From Pieris napi (lineage: Eukaryota; Arthropoda; Insecta; Lepidoptera; Pieridae): a DNA stretch of 64,000 nucleotides. The notes beneath the pieces were generated by a model. It was not told the origin of the DNA, ran no database searches, and saw only the letters and a program-made list of their open reading frames with translations. The translations under genes were made by a program, and so were the position numbers. This document shows positions 54,841-64,000 of this stretch, piece after piece; position 1 is the stretch's first letter; the number at the start of each line of letters is the position of its first letter. The DNA is taken from the NCBI RefSeq assembly GCF_905475465.1, contig NC_062259.1:2056501-2120500 (forward strand). Reading direction: 5' to 3'.

Positions 54841-55084
54841 CTCGGTATAATATTAGTAGAAGTACGTAATAAGTAATAATAAAAACGGAGAAAAGAAGCG
54901 ATAAAAATATATATAGCTGTGTTGTGTGTTATTTGTATTTGATATAAAATCCACTTAGCAACATTGAAGGTGTCTATTACATATGTGATAATTAAATTGC
55001 TAACCTTCTGAAATTCAGCGGTCGTGTGATCTTACACGCGTAACGTGATTTAAATAACGAGAGTACTGTTTATAAACAAATTTA

Positions 55085-55200
55085 TTAGTGAAGTATTTCT
55101 GAACCAATTCGACTTGGCAAAGGGCGTGGCAATTCTTAAAGAGCCTCCTGGCATTGGTGGACTGGTTTCACTTAACATCAGAGACTCTATAGAAAAAAAC
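55085..55200 (+). mobile_element. LINE 3' end fragment (family B)
   Basis: GTATTTCTGAACCAATTCGA then GAGCCTCCTGGCATTGG, with a truncated end ATAGAAAAAAAC. Confidence 0.55.
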
Positions 55201-56440
55201 ACCTGTGTGTACTTATGTAAATGCGTTAGAAGTTATACTTCTTTGGCGTAACAAGATAAAAATCTTTTCAAAAATTCTATTCTACGTTTGTAGAAAAAAA
55301 CTAAAATTTTGACTATAGCTAACTTCAGGGTGTCAGTTTATTGTGACGGTGTGCGCGCGCATCGTTAAAATTTACTCTTATCATTTTTCCCTAACGCGCC
55401 AAAAGTATACCCTCAAAAAGTCAAAAATAAAAATTACCAGTGAAATCTAAGGATTTTTATGTGTAATCTTTTTTGTCATTATAGTCATGTATTTCAGATA
55501 GCTTGTAACATACTGTATATATAGCATTATATGATGACTTATAAATAAAATTAAAAGTTTAACAATATCTCAATATATTTTAAGTAGTGAAAGTGAGTGA
55601 AGTAAAATGAGAATTGTCTCTGGACTCCTATTGAAGCCGTACAGTGTTATGTCAAAGAGAACCTATAGGTGGACAATAAAATGTTGTAGTGTGTTCTGAC
55701 AGCGGATTTAATGATTGCTTATTGCCATCTAGAGGTTTCAGTCTGAATTACTGGAAGCGTTTGGAAGAGATTAAAACTTCGGTTGAGGAAAGAAGATAGA
55801 ATTTGAATTATTCTTGGCTATAGCTAACTATAGTCTAAAAGAAAGAGAGTTTAGAAGATATTAATTATTCGTTGGAGGAATGTTATACAACGCAAGGTTT
55901 ATTTAAGGGTGAAAACTACCAAAAAATACTGCGACGCCATCTGTTGGGAAGATTTGAGTTTTTAAGGAGAAAGTCCATAAAATATAGATTAAAAATAAAC
56001 TACGACCCTGGGACGAGGGTTTTATTAGATAGAACATCAATGAACATTCATCAGGATATAAAAAAACACATCGTCAAATTTGTAATAGCGCCATCTATTA
56101 TTTAAAGTCAACAACAAGAAACATTTCAAGTCTATAGAGTATAGAGGCTGAAGTCATATTGGAAGATCTGAGTAAATCATACAAACGTGGCAGGCAATCT
56201 TGAATATTATCTAATTGCAGGGGGAAATTTAATCTAAACCCCTTTTCAAGTAGGTAATAAGCCAAAAAGGTGAGACTATCTTTATTTGAAAGTTTTGGCG
56301 CGCAAGTGTAGAATTGATTATTATCAAATGCGCCGCAATATTTTCAGTTCAGGTTGACAAGTTTCAAGTTAGTGTACAGAGAGACATAAGATGCGCTGAA
56401 ATATATTTAAATAGTGTCTCGATTTTTAAAAATAAATTGA
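55201..56440. other. Region upstream of gem
   Basis: AT-rich sequence. It may contain the promoter and start of the gem leader; no TATA/initiator pair could be chosen. A 77-codon frame at 55872-56105 has no recognisable features. Confidence 0.35.
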
Positions 56441-57010
56441 TTTTGACAAGTGAAGTTCACAGTGAGGCAAAAACAAAACAAAAGTCATTTTTAATGAACA
56501 TGAACTTTGTTGAATACTTGAGCAGAACCACTTCAATAGTGTCTTAGTGTATACAGAGGCAAAACTGGACAAGAATACCTGAATAGCCTTCTTATTAGAG
56601 TATTCATTTTGAAAGGGTAAACACTTGAAAAAATTTACCTTAACCAGTGAAGTGCATTGTGAGGCATAAACAAGTATATGGAGAGAACGACGTCCCCTGT
56701 ATGACACAAGAGCAGAACCATTTCAAAAGTGACTTAGTGTTAACGAAGGCAAAACTGGACTAAAAATAGTCTTGTCAGTAGAGTATTGATATTGAAAGGA
56801 TTCTGTAAAATACTTGACGATTGATCTTAATAGTGAAGTGCATCGTGAGGCTAAAAGTATACGGAAAAGTCATCTGTATAAACACTAGTTCAACACTCGA
56901 GCAGAATTATTCATAGTGCTTTAGTGTGTACAGAGGCAAAGCTGGACTAAATAGCCTTGTAAGTGGAGTATTGATTTTGAAAAGATACTTTTGAAAACTT
57001 GATTGATTGA
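56440..57010 (+). repeat. Three diverged tandem repeats before the gem start
   Basis: Units of about 190 bp begin TGAAGTTCACAGTGAGG (56450), TGAAGTGCATTGTGAGG (56648) and TGAAGTGCATCGTGAGG (56834). Each continues with a GAGCAGAA block, a CTTAGTGT block and GAGGCAAAACTGGAC. The last unit ends about 45 bp before the gem ATG, so the array probably lies in the 5' UTR. Confidence 0.75.
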
Positions 57011-57055
57011 ACTAAGAGAGGAACACGATTCAAGGAACTACTTCCTGTTACAAAA

Positions 57056-60000
57056 ATGGTTGAAGACACAACTCAAAACGGGGATAGGATGTCTGCAGCT
57101 GCCGTGCTGCAATTCGCAGCTCGGGAAGCAAGAGAAGGCAGGCGGTTAGCGGAATTTGGGGCCCAAGCATTCGCGAGCATCACCTACAACGCTTATGGTA
57201 TTATATTTTATCAGACCTATTTAATATTATAAACAGGTAAGGTATGTCTGTAGAAGCAGGGATCGAATGTCAGCTGTGCACTAATGGATTTTGAAAAACA
57301 TAGCACCGGCATTAGACCCAATCAGTCAAAGGCTGATCACCCACTTGCCTCATGAAACAGATACATAGCCCAAATCCTAGAGGTTGTACGCCACTAGTCA
57401 AGGGCCTCGCCATCTGGTTCTCAAGGGGGTTCAGGGTATAGAAGGCTGATCACCTACTTCACTAACCTAACCTACACCTACACCTCATGAAACAGATACA
57501 TAGGACCTCTACCTAAAAGCTTGTAGCGAGAACATCATAACACCGGAATTCACCGGCACCTAATCAGGCAAACGCTGATAACCTACTTGCCTGATGAAAC
57601 AATTAATAGGACCCAGACCTAAAAGCTTGTAGCGACACTTTTAATTCATTTTGCTTTTGTTTAACTACTCGACAATAATTCTATTATCTCTGGTCACATT
57701 CACCTATGACCCTATATCTCTAGTTTCGCAAATAATGAACCAGTTACCCTTATCAAAGCACTTTGCCCTGCCTCAGATAACTGGTTAATACCAATGGTGA
57801 GCCACGTGCTGAACGAATTAGAAGGATAGAAAATGGAATTTATTTATTGTACGTAATCTTCTTTTGTCGCGTTCTTCTTGATGTACTGAAAAAAAAACCA
57901 ACTTTCAACAGATTTTTGAAGGTTCTCGTCGATTTCTCTGGGATGCCATCATCAAATCCCGGTTTAATAAAAAAATATTATCAAAATCAGTTCAGAAATG
58001 ACGAAGCTATCACATCCGATCTGGATTTGATAGCTTCGTCAGCTAGATAGCTGATTCAGGGTATTAACTGAAATGTCTCGACAAAAATCTCGCGCAGTCA
58101 CCTTCGACTTCCAGAATATCTTAATATGATCTTCATACCCCGTATTTAAACAACCAATTCGACTAAGGGTCCTTCAAGAAAAGAGCGTACCAATTTCTTA
58201 AAGGCACTTGCGAGCCCAGAAGCAACAGGTATTTCCGAACCAATTCGACTTGGTGTCCTTCAAAGAGCGTACCAATTCTTAAAAGGCCAGCAACGCAATT
58301 GCAAGCTCTCTGGCGTTGAGTGTCCAGAGGCGTCAGGTAATTCCGAACTAATTGGACTTAGGGTCCTTTAAAGAGCGTACCAATTCTTAAATGGCCGACA
58401 ACGTAATCGGGAACCCTCTGGCATCGTGAGTGTCTATGGACGGCGTTCGCCTCTTTTCTATAAAAAAACCTAAGAAATATTATTAAATACCTTATACAAC
58501 AATTCGCAATACGTTCCTCCTAGTGTATAACCCTGTCACGGAAGAGAGAGAGTAATGAAATGTATGGTTATTTCAGCATCCCTCGGTGATATGGGTGGCA
58601 GTGGCAGCTCCTCCTCATCACACATGTCACCCGGGTGGCAGGTCAACGACCTGGATCTGGATCTACCTGGAGAGTTGACTATGAAGTAAGTCAAATTTCA
58701 TTTATACTAAATCATTTATTTAAAGTATTATTTCGTCTCACTCTGCAACCCAAAAAGTGTCTTGGCTCCTACACTCTGTCGTTCCAGTACCTTGGTCGAC
58801 CTACTGGTCTCCGAGCACTAATCGGTTTACCTTTCTATATTAATGAATGATAAGGCTAAGGCTATTTGAAAACCAGAACAAAAATTTGTTGTTGTTATGT
58901 ATATAGAAATACCGCCATAAGTATGGTAACAATTATAACAAATTCATTATTATCATAATCGCTAACTTATATATCCACATTTTCTAAAATAGCCAACTCG
59001 GTCTTGGCCAAAAACGTCTTGGTTCTGTGCGCTTATAAAAATTGCACCACAAAGTTATACTAGCACACCTTTATTAAAGAAAAAAAAATCGACTAAAACG
59101 CTGCACATCTTCGTGACGTCCTGTAAAATTTTTACCCTCATGCGCCTAAAGATGTTTCACTTCAAATAGTAGCGCATGTCTTGCTTATTTGTTCTTCTTC
59201 TTTTGGTGCCTCTCCATCACTGGTGGTTGGCCAACAGTTTCGTGAAGCATGTCCTGTGCCAGATGCAGCAACCTAACGTTACGAAGCCAAGAGTTTTTCT
59301 TCTTCCATCACCGTTTACCCTCGATTTTACCCATTATAATTGAAGGAGGTGGTAGCCATCATGCCCCAGGTAGTTTATTTGTTGAATGTTCTTTTATTTC
59401 AGTGAGGCCTTGCTTTCCCTGCCATCATTGTCAGTGTTCAAGCAAGAGGCACCGTCTCCAACTGGGGCCGTACTGTCGCCCCCACGTCGGGCCTGGCCCC
59501 CGAGACGACAGAATGAGAGACAGGTAAGTCAATAGGTTCTATGTAATTCGAGTGCTTAGTGACGAAGTTTTCCAATTTTGAGACTTGGAAATTGGTCCAG
59601 CAGTTTTGGGATTGTACATACCAATCTTTCTTCTTTATAAGATAACTGGAGGTCTCTCTTCTTTTGTTTCACTTTTGTGCTCATTGTTTAATGGTCCTTG
59701 TTCAGATTTCATTTTAAACATCAATCCCAATATTCCAAATCTTAACAGCTGAAGATGCGCAATACACCAACAGCTCACTAGAATAATATCATGTACGTGT
59801 GAATAGGTGTAATTAGTATTTAATATAATGTCTTTGAATAATAAATTAGATTTGAATATTGCTCTGTCTTATTAATTTCTCGCTTCCTCTCAAAGTGGCG
59901 ACGATTCAAGCCCTAATTATCGTGAGCCCGATGAAAGCTTTGAGATAATCCCACCAACTCGAACCTTTGATCCTACCCGTAGGGCTCCGTTTGTTACCTT

Positions 60001-63000
60001 AGATCTCTTGGTGCACACATTCCGTACTTATTTATACATTCATTATTTATGTGTTAGGGTATAGTCCCACCAACTTATCTGTGAAATGTGTGGTAGCGCC
60101 ACCGTCGCTTTAGTGTTGCAAATTAACAAAGTTACCCATGATTGGGTATGTCAAATAAGAAACTAGGTAAACATATAAACATAATTTTATTATATTAAAA
60201 GAAAAAGTGGAGTGGAGAGAATTTACCAAACTTAGCCAAACGTACCTATGCGGGAGAGCCCTTCAGATTATTCCAGCGTTATTTTTACGTGACAAGAACT
60301 ATAGGTAGTTGAATCACACAGCTTTATATTTTTTAAGTTACAATTACGTTAAAAAGAAATCAATGAAAAAAATATCGGGTAATTAGTATTGTCTATGATT
60401 GACATAACTTTTACACATTTAAATAAAAAATCCTCACCGTGAGCCATTTTTGCCAAAACCCTCCATCCTTTAGTCGATACCAACTCCGGGGAAATAAATA
60501 CAGATAATGCAACTTTCTCACCAGCTGTGATACATTTTGACATCCAACACCTTTGTCTTCAGTCACCGTGACCACGCACGCTGTAAACGTCGGATAAATT
60601 TAAAATTATGTTAAATAGTTGTAAATTTATACTAATACATAACTTCAATCCGGTCAAAAAAGTTTTTTATTTATCGGGTAATTTACAAAAAGAAAGTAGA
60701 CAGCACTAACCTGTAACTGCCGAAATTCAATATGTCGGCCGTAGTTCCCATTATCTCCATTTCACAGATAAGTTGGTGGGTCTGTACGTCTGTAATGCTT
60801 AGGGATCCGTAGGATTGTTAGGTTCTTACGTCTCACCCTCTCATATATTTAGTTATCTAGTGCAGCTTGCTCATACATACATTACTATACAGATACTCCT
60901 GACATTCAATACATATAAATTTTAAACACACATTTCACAGTCCACTGACTAGCAAGCTGCAACTCCTGTTAACATTCGGTGGACATTTTCAGCTGAGTTT
61001 CACCAGCTGACTTGGCTGATGAGTTTCACCAGCTGACTTGGCTGATGAGTTTCACCAGCTGACTTGGCTGATGAGTTTCACCAGCTGACTTGGCTGATGA
61101 GTTTCACCAGCTGACTTGGCTGATGAGTTTCACCAGCTGACTTGGCTGATGAGTTTCACCAGCTGGCTTGGCTGATGAGTTTCACCAGCTGGCTTGGCTG
61201 ATGAGTTTCACCAGCTGGCTTGGCTGATGAGTTTCACCAGCTGAGTTGGCTGATGAGGTTTGGAAGTATATTAAAGTCTATAACATTTTCAGATCACAAA
61301 CATGATAGTTGATAATCGCGAACCGATGGACGAAGCCTGTCAGGAGTCACCGACTCATAACCTAATGAGTCAGCATTGTGAGTGTACCATGTATTTTTCT
61401 CCTTTTATTAGAGCAAACGGCGAAGCTGATGTTACAATGGACTCTTAATAAAAGGGCTGGTGTTTAACTTTAAACCGATGTTCCGCAACTGAGGCACATT
61501 TTGCACCACCACTATGTGGAATAAGCCCGTTGAAGTATGAACAAACAAACAAAAATCATGAATTTTTTAGGTAACACAATGCACATTTTGAACGTCAAAA
61601 AAAAAAGAAATATACATTAAATGCTTTTAATTTTACATTTACTGCCATTTCTCAAATCAAGGTAGAACGGAAGAGAACAACTGGCAATAAACTCTCCGCC
61701 ACTCTTTTTAATCGCCAAGTTTTTGTTTTACACAACGTTTGTAAGGAGCTGCTTCCATGACATCTTAAGTAATTAATAATAATAAAATAAATTAAAAACA
61801 AAGATTTGTCCTCTATCAGCAGGAGGCATGGTGAAATAGGAGCACGCACTTACATTCTCGTGGGTATATATATATCCGAACCAAATCCAGGAGATGCTAG
61901 AGAATGGTCAGGTCAAAAGTACCCTCAAGTTAAATGTCTTGTAGGAGCATGTCTGCATCTTCTACCGCATTTACCATGTGTTCAGAGGAGTTGTCCGGAT
62001 TAATACCTGCAGCTGAGTTTCGTCATCGGACGTCGAGGCAGAGTACGAAATTCCACCCGTATCACCTCGACGTCCGCCGTTCCACAACTGAGCGTTTTTC
62101 AAGGCAGTTTTTGCCGCGCACCACCACTTTGTGGAACCAGCTGCCCACTGAAGTATTCCGAGCCAATTCGACTCAGGGTTCTTCAAGAAAAGGGCGTACC
62201 AATTCTTGAAAGGCCGGCAACGCACTCGCGAGCCCTCTGACATTGAGAGTGTCCATGAGCGGCGGCGGTATCACTTAATATCAGGTGAGCCTCCTGTCCG
62301 TTTGCCCCCTGTTCTATAAAAAAAAGAGAGAGAGAAGTGTGCAAGTGGATCCGCGTAACTTTAATATGAAGAAAAGTTGGGTTAGATATTTAGCATTCTT
62401 AAGTATTTGATGGTAGAATTTATTTTGCAGCTGACAGCCCAGAAAGCATGCAGTGCCAAACAATGGCGCCCACCATGATGGATATGAGCGGATACAATTC
62501 GCCAAACGAACATGACAATAAAAGTGAGTTTTTCTTCTCTCTTTTGCATGATTTTAGAGTTACAAATTTAAAAGAACTTGGATTTCTCTGAAAAGCCAGG
62601 TCTCTTAGGCGATCAGCCTTTGCGAGAAAAAAGAGACCGGAGTAACACGGACGGCCGGCCGGTCTTTGACCTCTTTAAGAAATCCTTGGAACACTATCAG
62701 ACATTTAGTGTCACTGTCAAGGCGATATTAACACAATAGCTTCAGTTACACACAAATACGCACCCACACCCAACACACATTCTCTCATGTTGTCTGTAAA
62801 CCTAATTGGCGTAATGTTAGCTTTTTCTTAACAAATAAGAATGACACGTGAATAACTTGACGTGTATACAAGCATGTTACGTCACAGTACGCCGCCATCT
62901 TGCTTTGAGAAGCGTTTGGTTCTGTGGTGATTAAATTTGTATAGGTTCTATAATCACACTGTACGATCGGAGATCTCTAGCCCGTGTATCGTATACAAAT

Positions 63001-63894
63001 TGTTAAATGATGAAATACAGAACAGTGATCTCTTAGAGGACATTAAGATTAAATCAATGGCGCTACAACCTCATTTTAATTACAGATGCTGGGTTGTTAA
63101 TGTGTTCTCCCAGCGCGTTTGACGGCTTCTTGCAGTCACCTGTTCGCTCTGAGACCAGTTATAAGGATGACTCAAGGTAACATTTATTCAGCTTTTGCCT
63201 GATTGGATCTAATGCCGGTATTTATGTATGTATGGGGTCCTTCTATTTGGGTTCATGGAAGGAAATTAAGGGGATCCAATGAACGATGATATTAAGAAAT
63301 ATCAGGAAATCTATGACTAGATCTGATCAGGCTGGCTCTCTACCCTGGATGCTCTCTTTCCCATCTGGGGGTCATAAGACCTTAAGTCAAGTCAATTCAA
63401 TTATATTACAGTTGTAACTCCGCCCACCACCAGCCTTTACCGGCTCTACCTAGTGGCCGTCTAACGCCGACTGGTTCCCGATATCCAGAACTTTTTCCAG
63501 TTCAATAGTCAAATTCCTTTCTCAGGAGTTCTATTCAGTAGTTTTTAAAGAGAAAAAACTAAGAAATCATAGTGCCGGAGGTCAATTTTTTAATGGGACA
63601 GAAGGTACACGAATCACTTTGAATCAAGTGATTACCGCCCATGGACACCCCACAACTCCAAGGGCTAGCGGGCGCTAGAGTGGTCCCCGAAATCCAGATT
63701 TTTTCCACTCCCAGAGGTACTAGATGAAGATTTTGAAAAAACATTTCAGATTTCAGTACGTCCTGGCTGCAGCGACGTCTATTGCCACGAAACAGAACGA
63801 GGAAACGTTGACATATCTGAACCAAGGACAGCCTTATGAGGTTAAGCTGAAGAAATTGGGCGATCTATCGCATTCTAAAGGAAAAATATTGAAG
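57056..63894 (+). CDS. gem: gemini (CP2/TFCP2-type transcription factor), 5' part
   Basis: Partial gene running off the right edge. Coding exons: 57056-57197, 58577-58685, 59403-59523, 61293-61377, 62431-62523, 63086-63176 and 63750-63894. Every joint has GT-AG ends and matching phase (1, 2, 0, 1, 1, 2, 0), giving 262 residues so far. The start is MVEDTTQNGDRMSAAAV. Exon 2 holds ASLGDMGGSG and exon 3 LLSLPSLSVFKQEAPSP, matching the N-terminal ASL...G and ALPIFKQEE features of vertebrate TFCP2. Exon 7 begins the CP2 DNA-binding domain: FQYVLAAATSIATKQNEETL, TYLNQGQPYEVKLKKLGDLS, GKILK. The TYLNQGQ.Y motif separates the CP2 branch from the Grainyhead branch, so this is gemini and not grh. CP2 proteins bind DNA as oligomers through a C-terminal SAM-like region not in this window. 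Exons 4-6 encode a Ser/Pro/Met-rich linker. Confidence 0.92.
57255..57650. repeat. SINE copies in gem intron 1
   Basis: Several partial antisense copies in succession: CATTAGACCCAATCAGTCAA, CTCATGAAACAGATACATAG (twice) and CCTAAAAGCTTGTAGCGA (twice). Confidence 0.6.
58150..58475 (+). mobile_element. LINE 3' ends (family B) in gem intron 1
   Basis: The block AACCAATTCGACT(A/T)... then CAAAGAGCGTACCAATTCTT occurs three times (about 58153, 58238 and 58345), ending GCCTCTTTTCTATAAAAAAA. It mirrors the triple arrangement at 48829-49230 in the other orientation. Confidence 0.65.
60066..60780. mobile_element. TIR DNA transposon, 715 bp, in gem intron 3
   Basis: CCCACCAACTTATCTGTGAA(ATG) at 60066-60088 is perfectly inverted at 60758-60780 (23 bp). 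No clear target duplication. On the - strand the interior has exon-like pieces: ATGGGAACTACGGCCGACAT leading to ACAG/GTTAGT, and an ATG-led frame MSKCITAGEKVALSVFISPE ending at a GTGAGG donor at about 60438. These may come from a captured host gene; not recognised. Confidence 0.65.
60995..61254. repeat. 26-bp minisatellite, 10 units, each with a CAGCTG E-box
   Basis: The unit is GAGTTTCACCAGCTGACTTG+GCTGAT. Units start at 60995 and every 26 bp to 61229. Units 1-6 have CAGCTGAC, 7-9 CAGCTGGC and 10 CAGCTGAG; otherwise they are identical. It ends 38 bp before gem exon 4. A CRISPR array is excluded because there are no spacers. Confidence 0.95.
61570..61740 (-). mobile_element. LINE 3' end, family C, in gem intron 4
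   Basis: GTAACACAATGCACATTTTG through GCCACTCTTTTTAATCGCCA, then GTTTTACACAACG. Confidence 0.65.
61934..62325 (+). mobile_element. LINE ORF2 C-terminus and 3' UTR (family B), best copy
   Basis: One frame reads FRHRTSRQSTKFHPYHLDV then RFSRQFLPRTTTLWNQLP, the C-terminus of a CR1/L2/jockey-like LINE. The 3' UTR follows (ACGCACTCGCGAGCCCTCTG, GGTGAGCCTCCTGTCCGTTT) and ends CTATAAAAAAAAG. Only the last part of the element is present. It lies in gem intron 4. Confidence 0.8.
62935..63080 (+). mobile_element. LINE and SINE fragments before gem exon 6
   Basis: YRFYNHTVRSEISSPCIVYK then LLNDEIQNSDLLEDIKIKS resembles another LINE ORF2 C-terminus. At 63057 it passes into AATGGCGCTACAACCTCATT, the SINE end motif, which abuts the exon 6 acceptor. 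Confidence 0.5.
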
Positions 63895-64000
63895 GTATTC
63901 TTAAACGTTTGCTACCAATTTCGACTCCCGTTTGGGGTCTTCCCGGACGACCTTCAACTGTTTAAAGAGGGAGAATACTCCTCCCTCAAAGGCCGGCAAT
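63895..64000 (+). other. gem intron 7, incomplete
   Basis: It starts with the donor GTATTC. The sequence to the window end (ACCAATTTCGACTCCCG to AAAGGCCGGCAA) looks like another diverged family B LINE fragment. Confidence 0.5.

Noticed and set aside
55872..56105. 77-codon + strand frame upstream of gem
   Set aside because: No splice sites fit, no homologous features are seen, and the composition is that of AT-rich non-coding DNA.
60995..61254. Regular repeats resembling a CRISPR array
   Set aside because: Units are contiguous with no spacers, and the host is a eukaryote. It is a minisatellite.
63750..63894. grainyhead (grh) as the identity of the right-hand gene
   Set aside because: TYLNQGQ and the upstream FKQE region fit the CP2/TFCP2 branch and not the Grainyhead branch.

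Overview
The window is AT-rich animal nuclear DNA, almost certainly from a moth or butterfly. It carries a SIFamide gene and its lepidopteran-type paralogue IMFamide, split genes with GT-AG introns, and a dense background of repeats of lepidopteran type (Helitrons ending CTAG, tRNA-type SINEs, LINE 3' ends, foldback MITEs). No rRNA, tRNA, CRISPR array or prokaryotic operon is visible.

Layout. 1-3400: non-coding, with one 1.1-kb terminal-inverted-repeat (TIR) element. 3426-6030: a 2.6-kb block holding a complete IMFamide precursor gene (- strand: non-coding exon, two coding exons, TATA box). 7572-8173: a SIFamide precursor gene (+ strand). 9489-9787: a hAT-type MITE. 10278-16704: a complete R1-clade non-LTR retrotransposon (- strand: 5' UTR, ORF1 gag-like with zinc knuckles, ORF2 endonuclease/reverse transcriptase, 3' UTR, poly(A)) bounded by a 15-bp target-site duplication and sitting inside an older SINE. 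17-19 kb: remnants, including a BEL/Pao Pol C-terminus. 19357-21484: a three-exon gene for an unrecognised 232-aa acidic/basic protein. 22-25 kb: Helitron and TIR remnants. 25032-27641: the second copy of the IMFamide block, with an intact gene whose product is identical to copy 1. 32453-33442: ADAT3, the non-catalytic subunit of the tRNA A34 deaminase. 34-48 kb: gene-poor, repeat-rich. 48358-48523: a possible alternative first coding exon. 57056-63894 and beyond: the 5' half (seven coding exons, all phases consistent) of gemini, a CP2/TFCP2-type transcription factor, running off the right edge.

The most interesting signal is the SIFamide/IMFamide cluster. One SIFamide gene and two IMFamide genes share the same architecture: a 12-residue amidated peptide directly after the signal peptide, a phase-1 intron four nucleotides past the third codon after GKR, and a 92-nt last exon with two conserved Cys. 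The two IMFamide genes differ at only three coding positions, all synonymous. The SIFamide peptide itself has Ile in place of the first Pro of the usual PPFNGSIF core. All exon structures were read by eye from splice sites and reading frames; there is no transcript evidence here.
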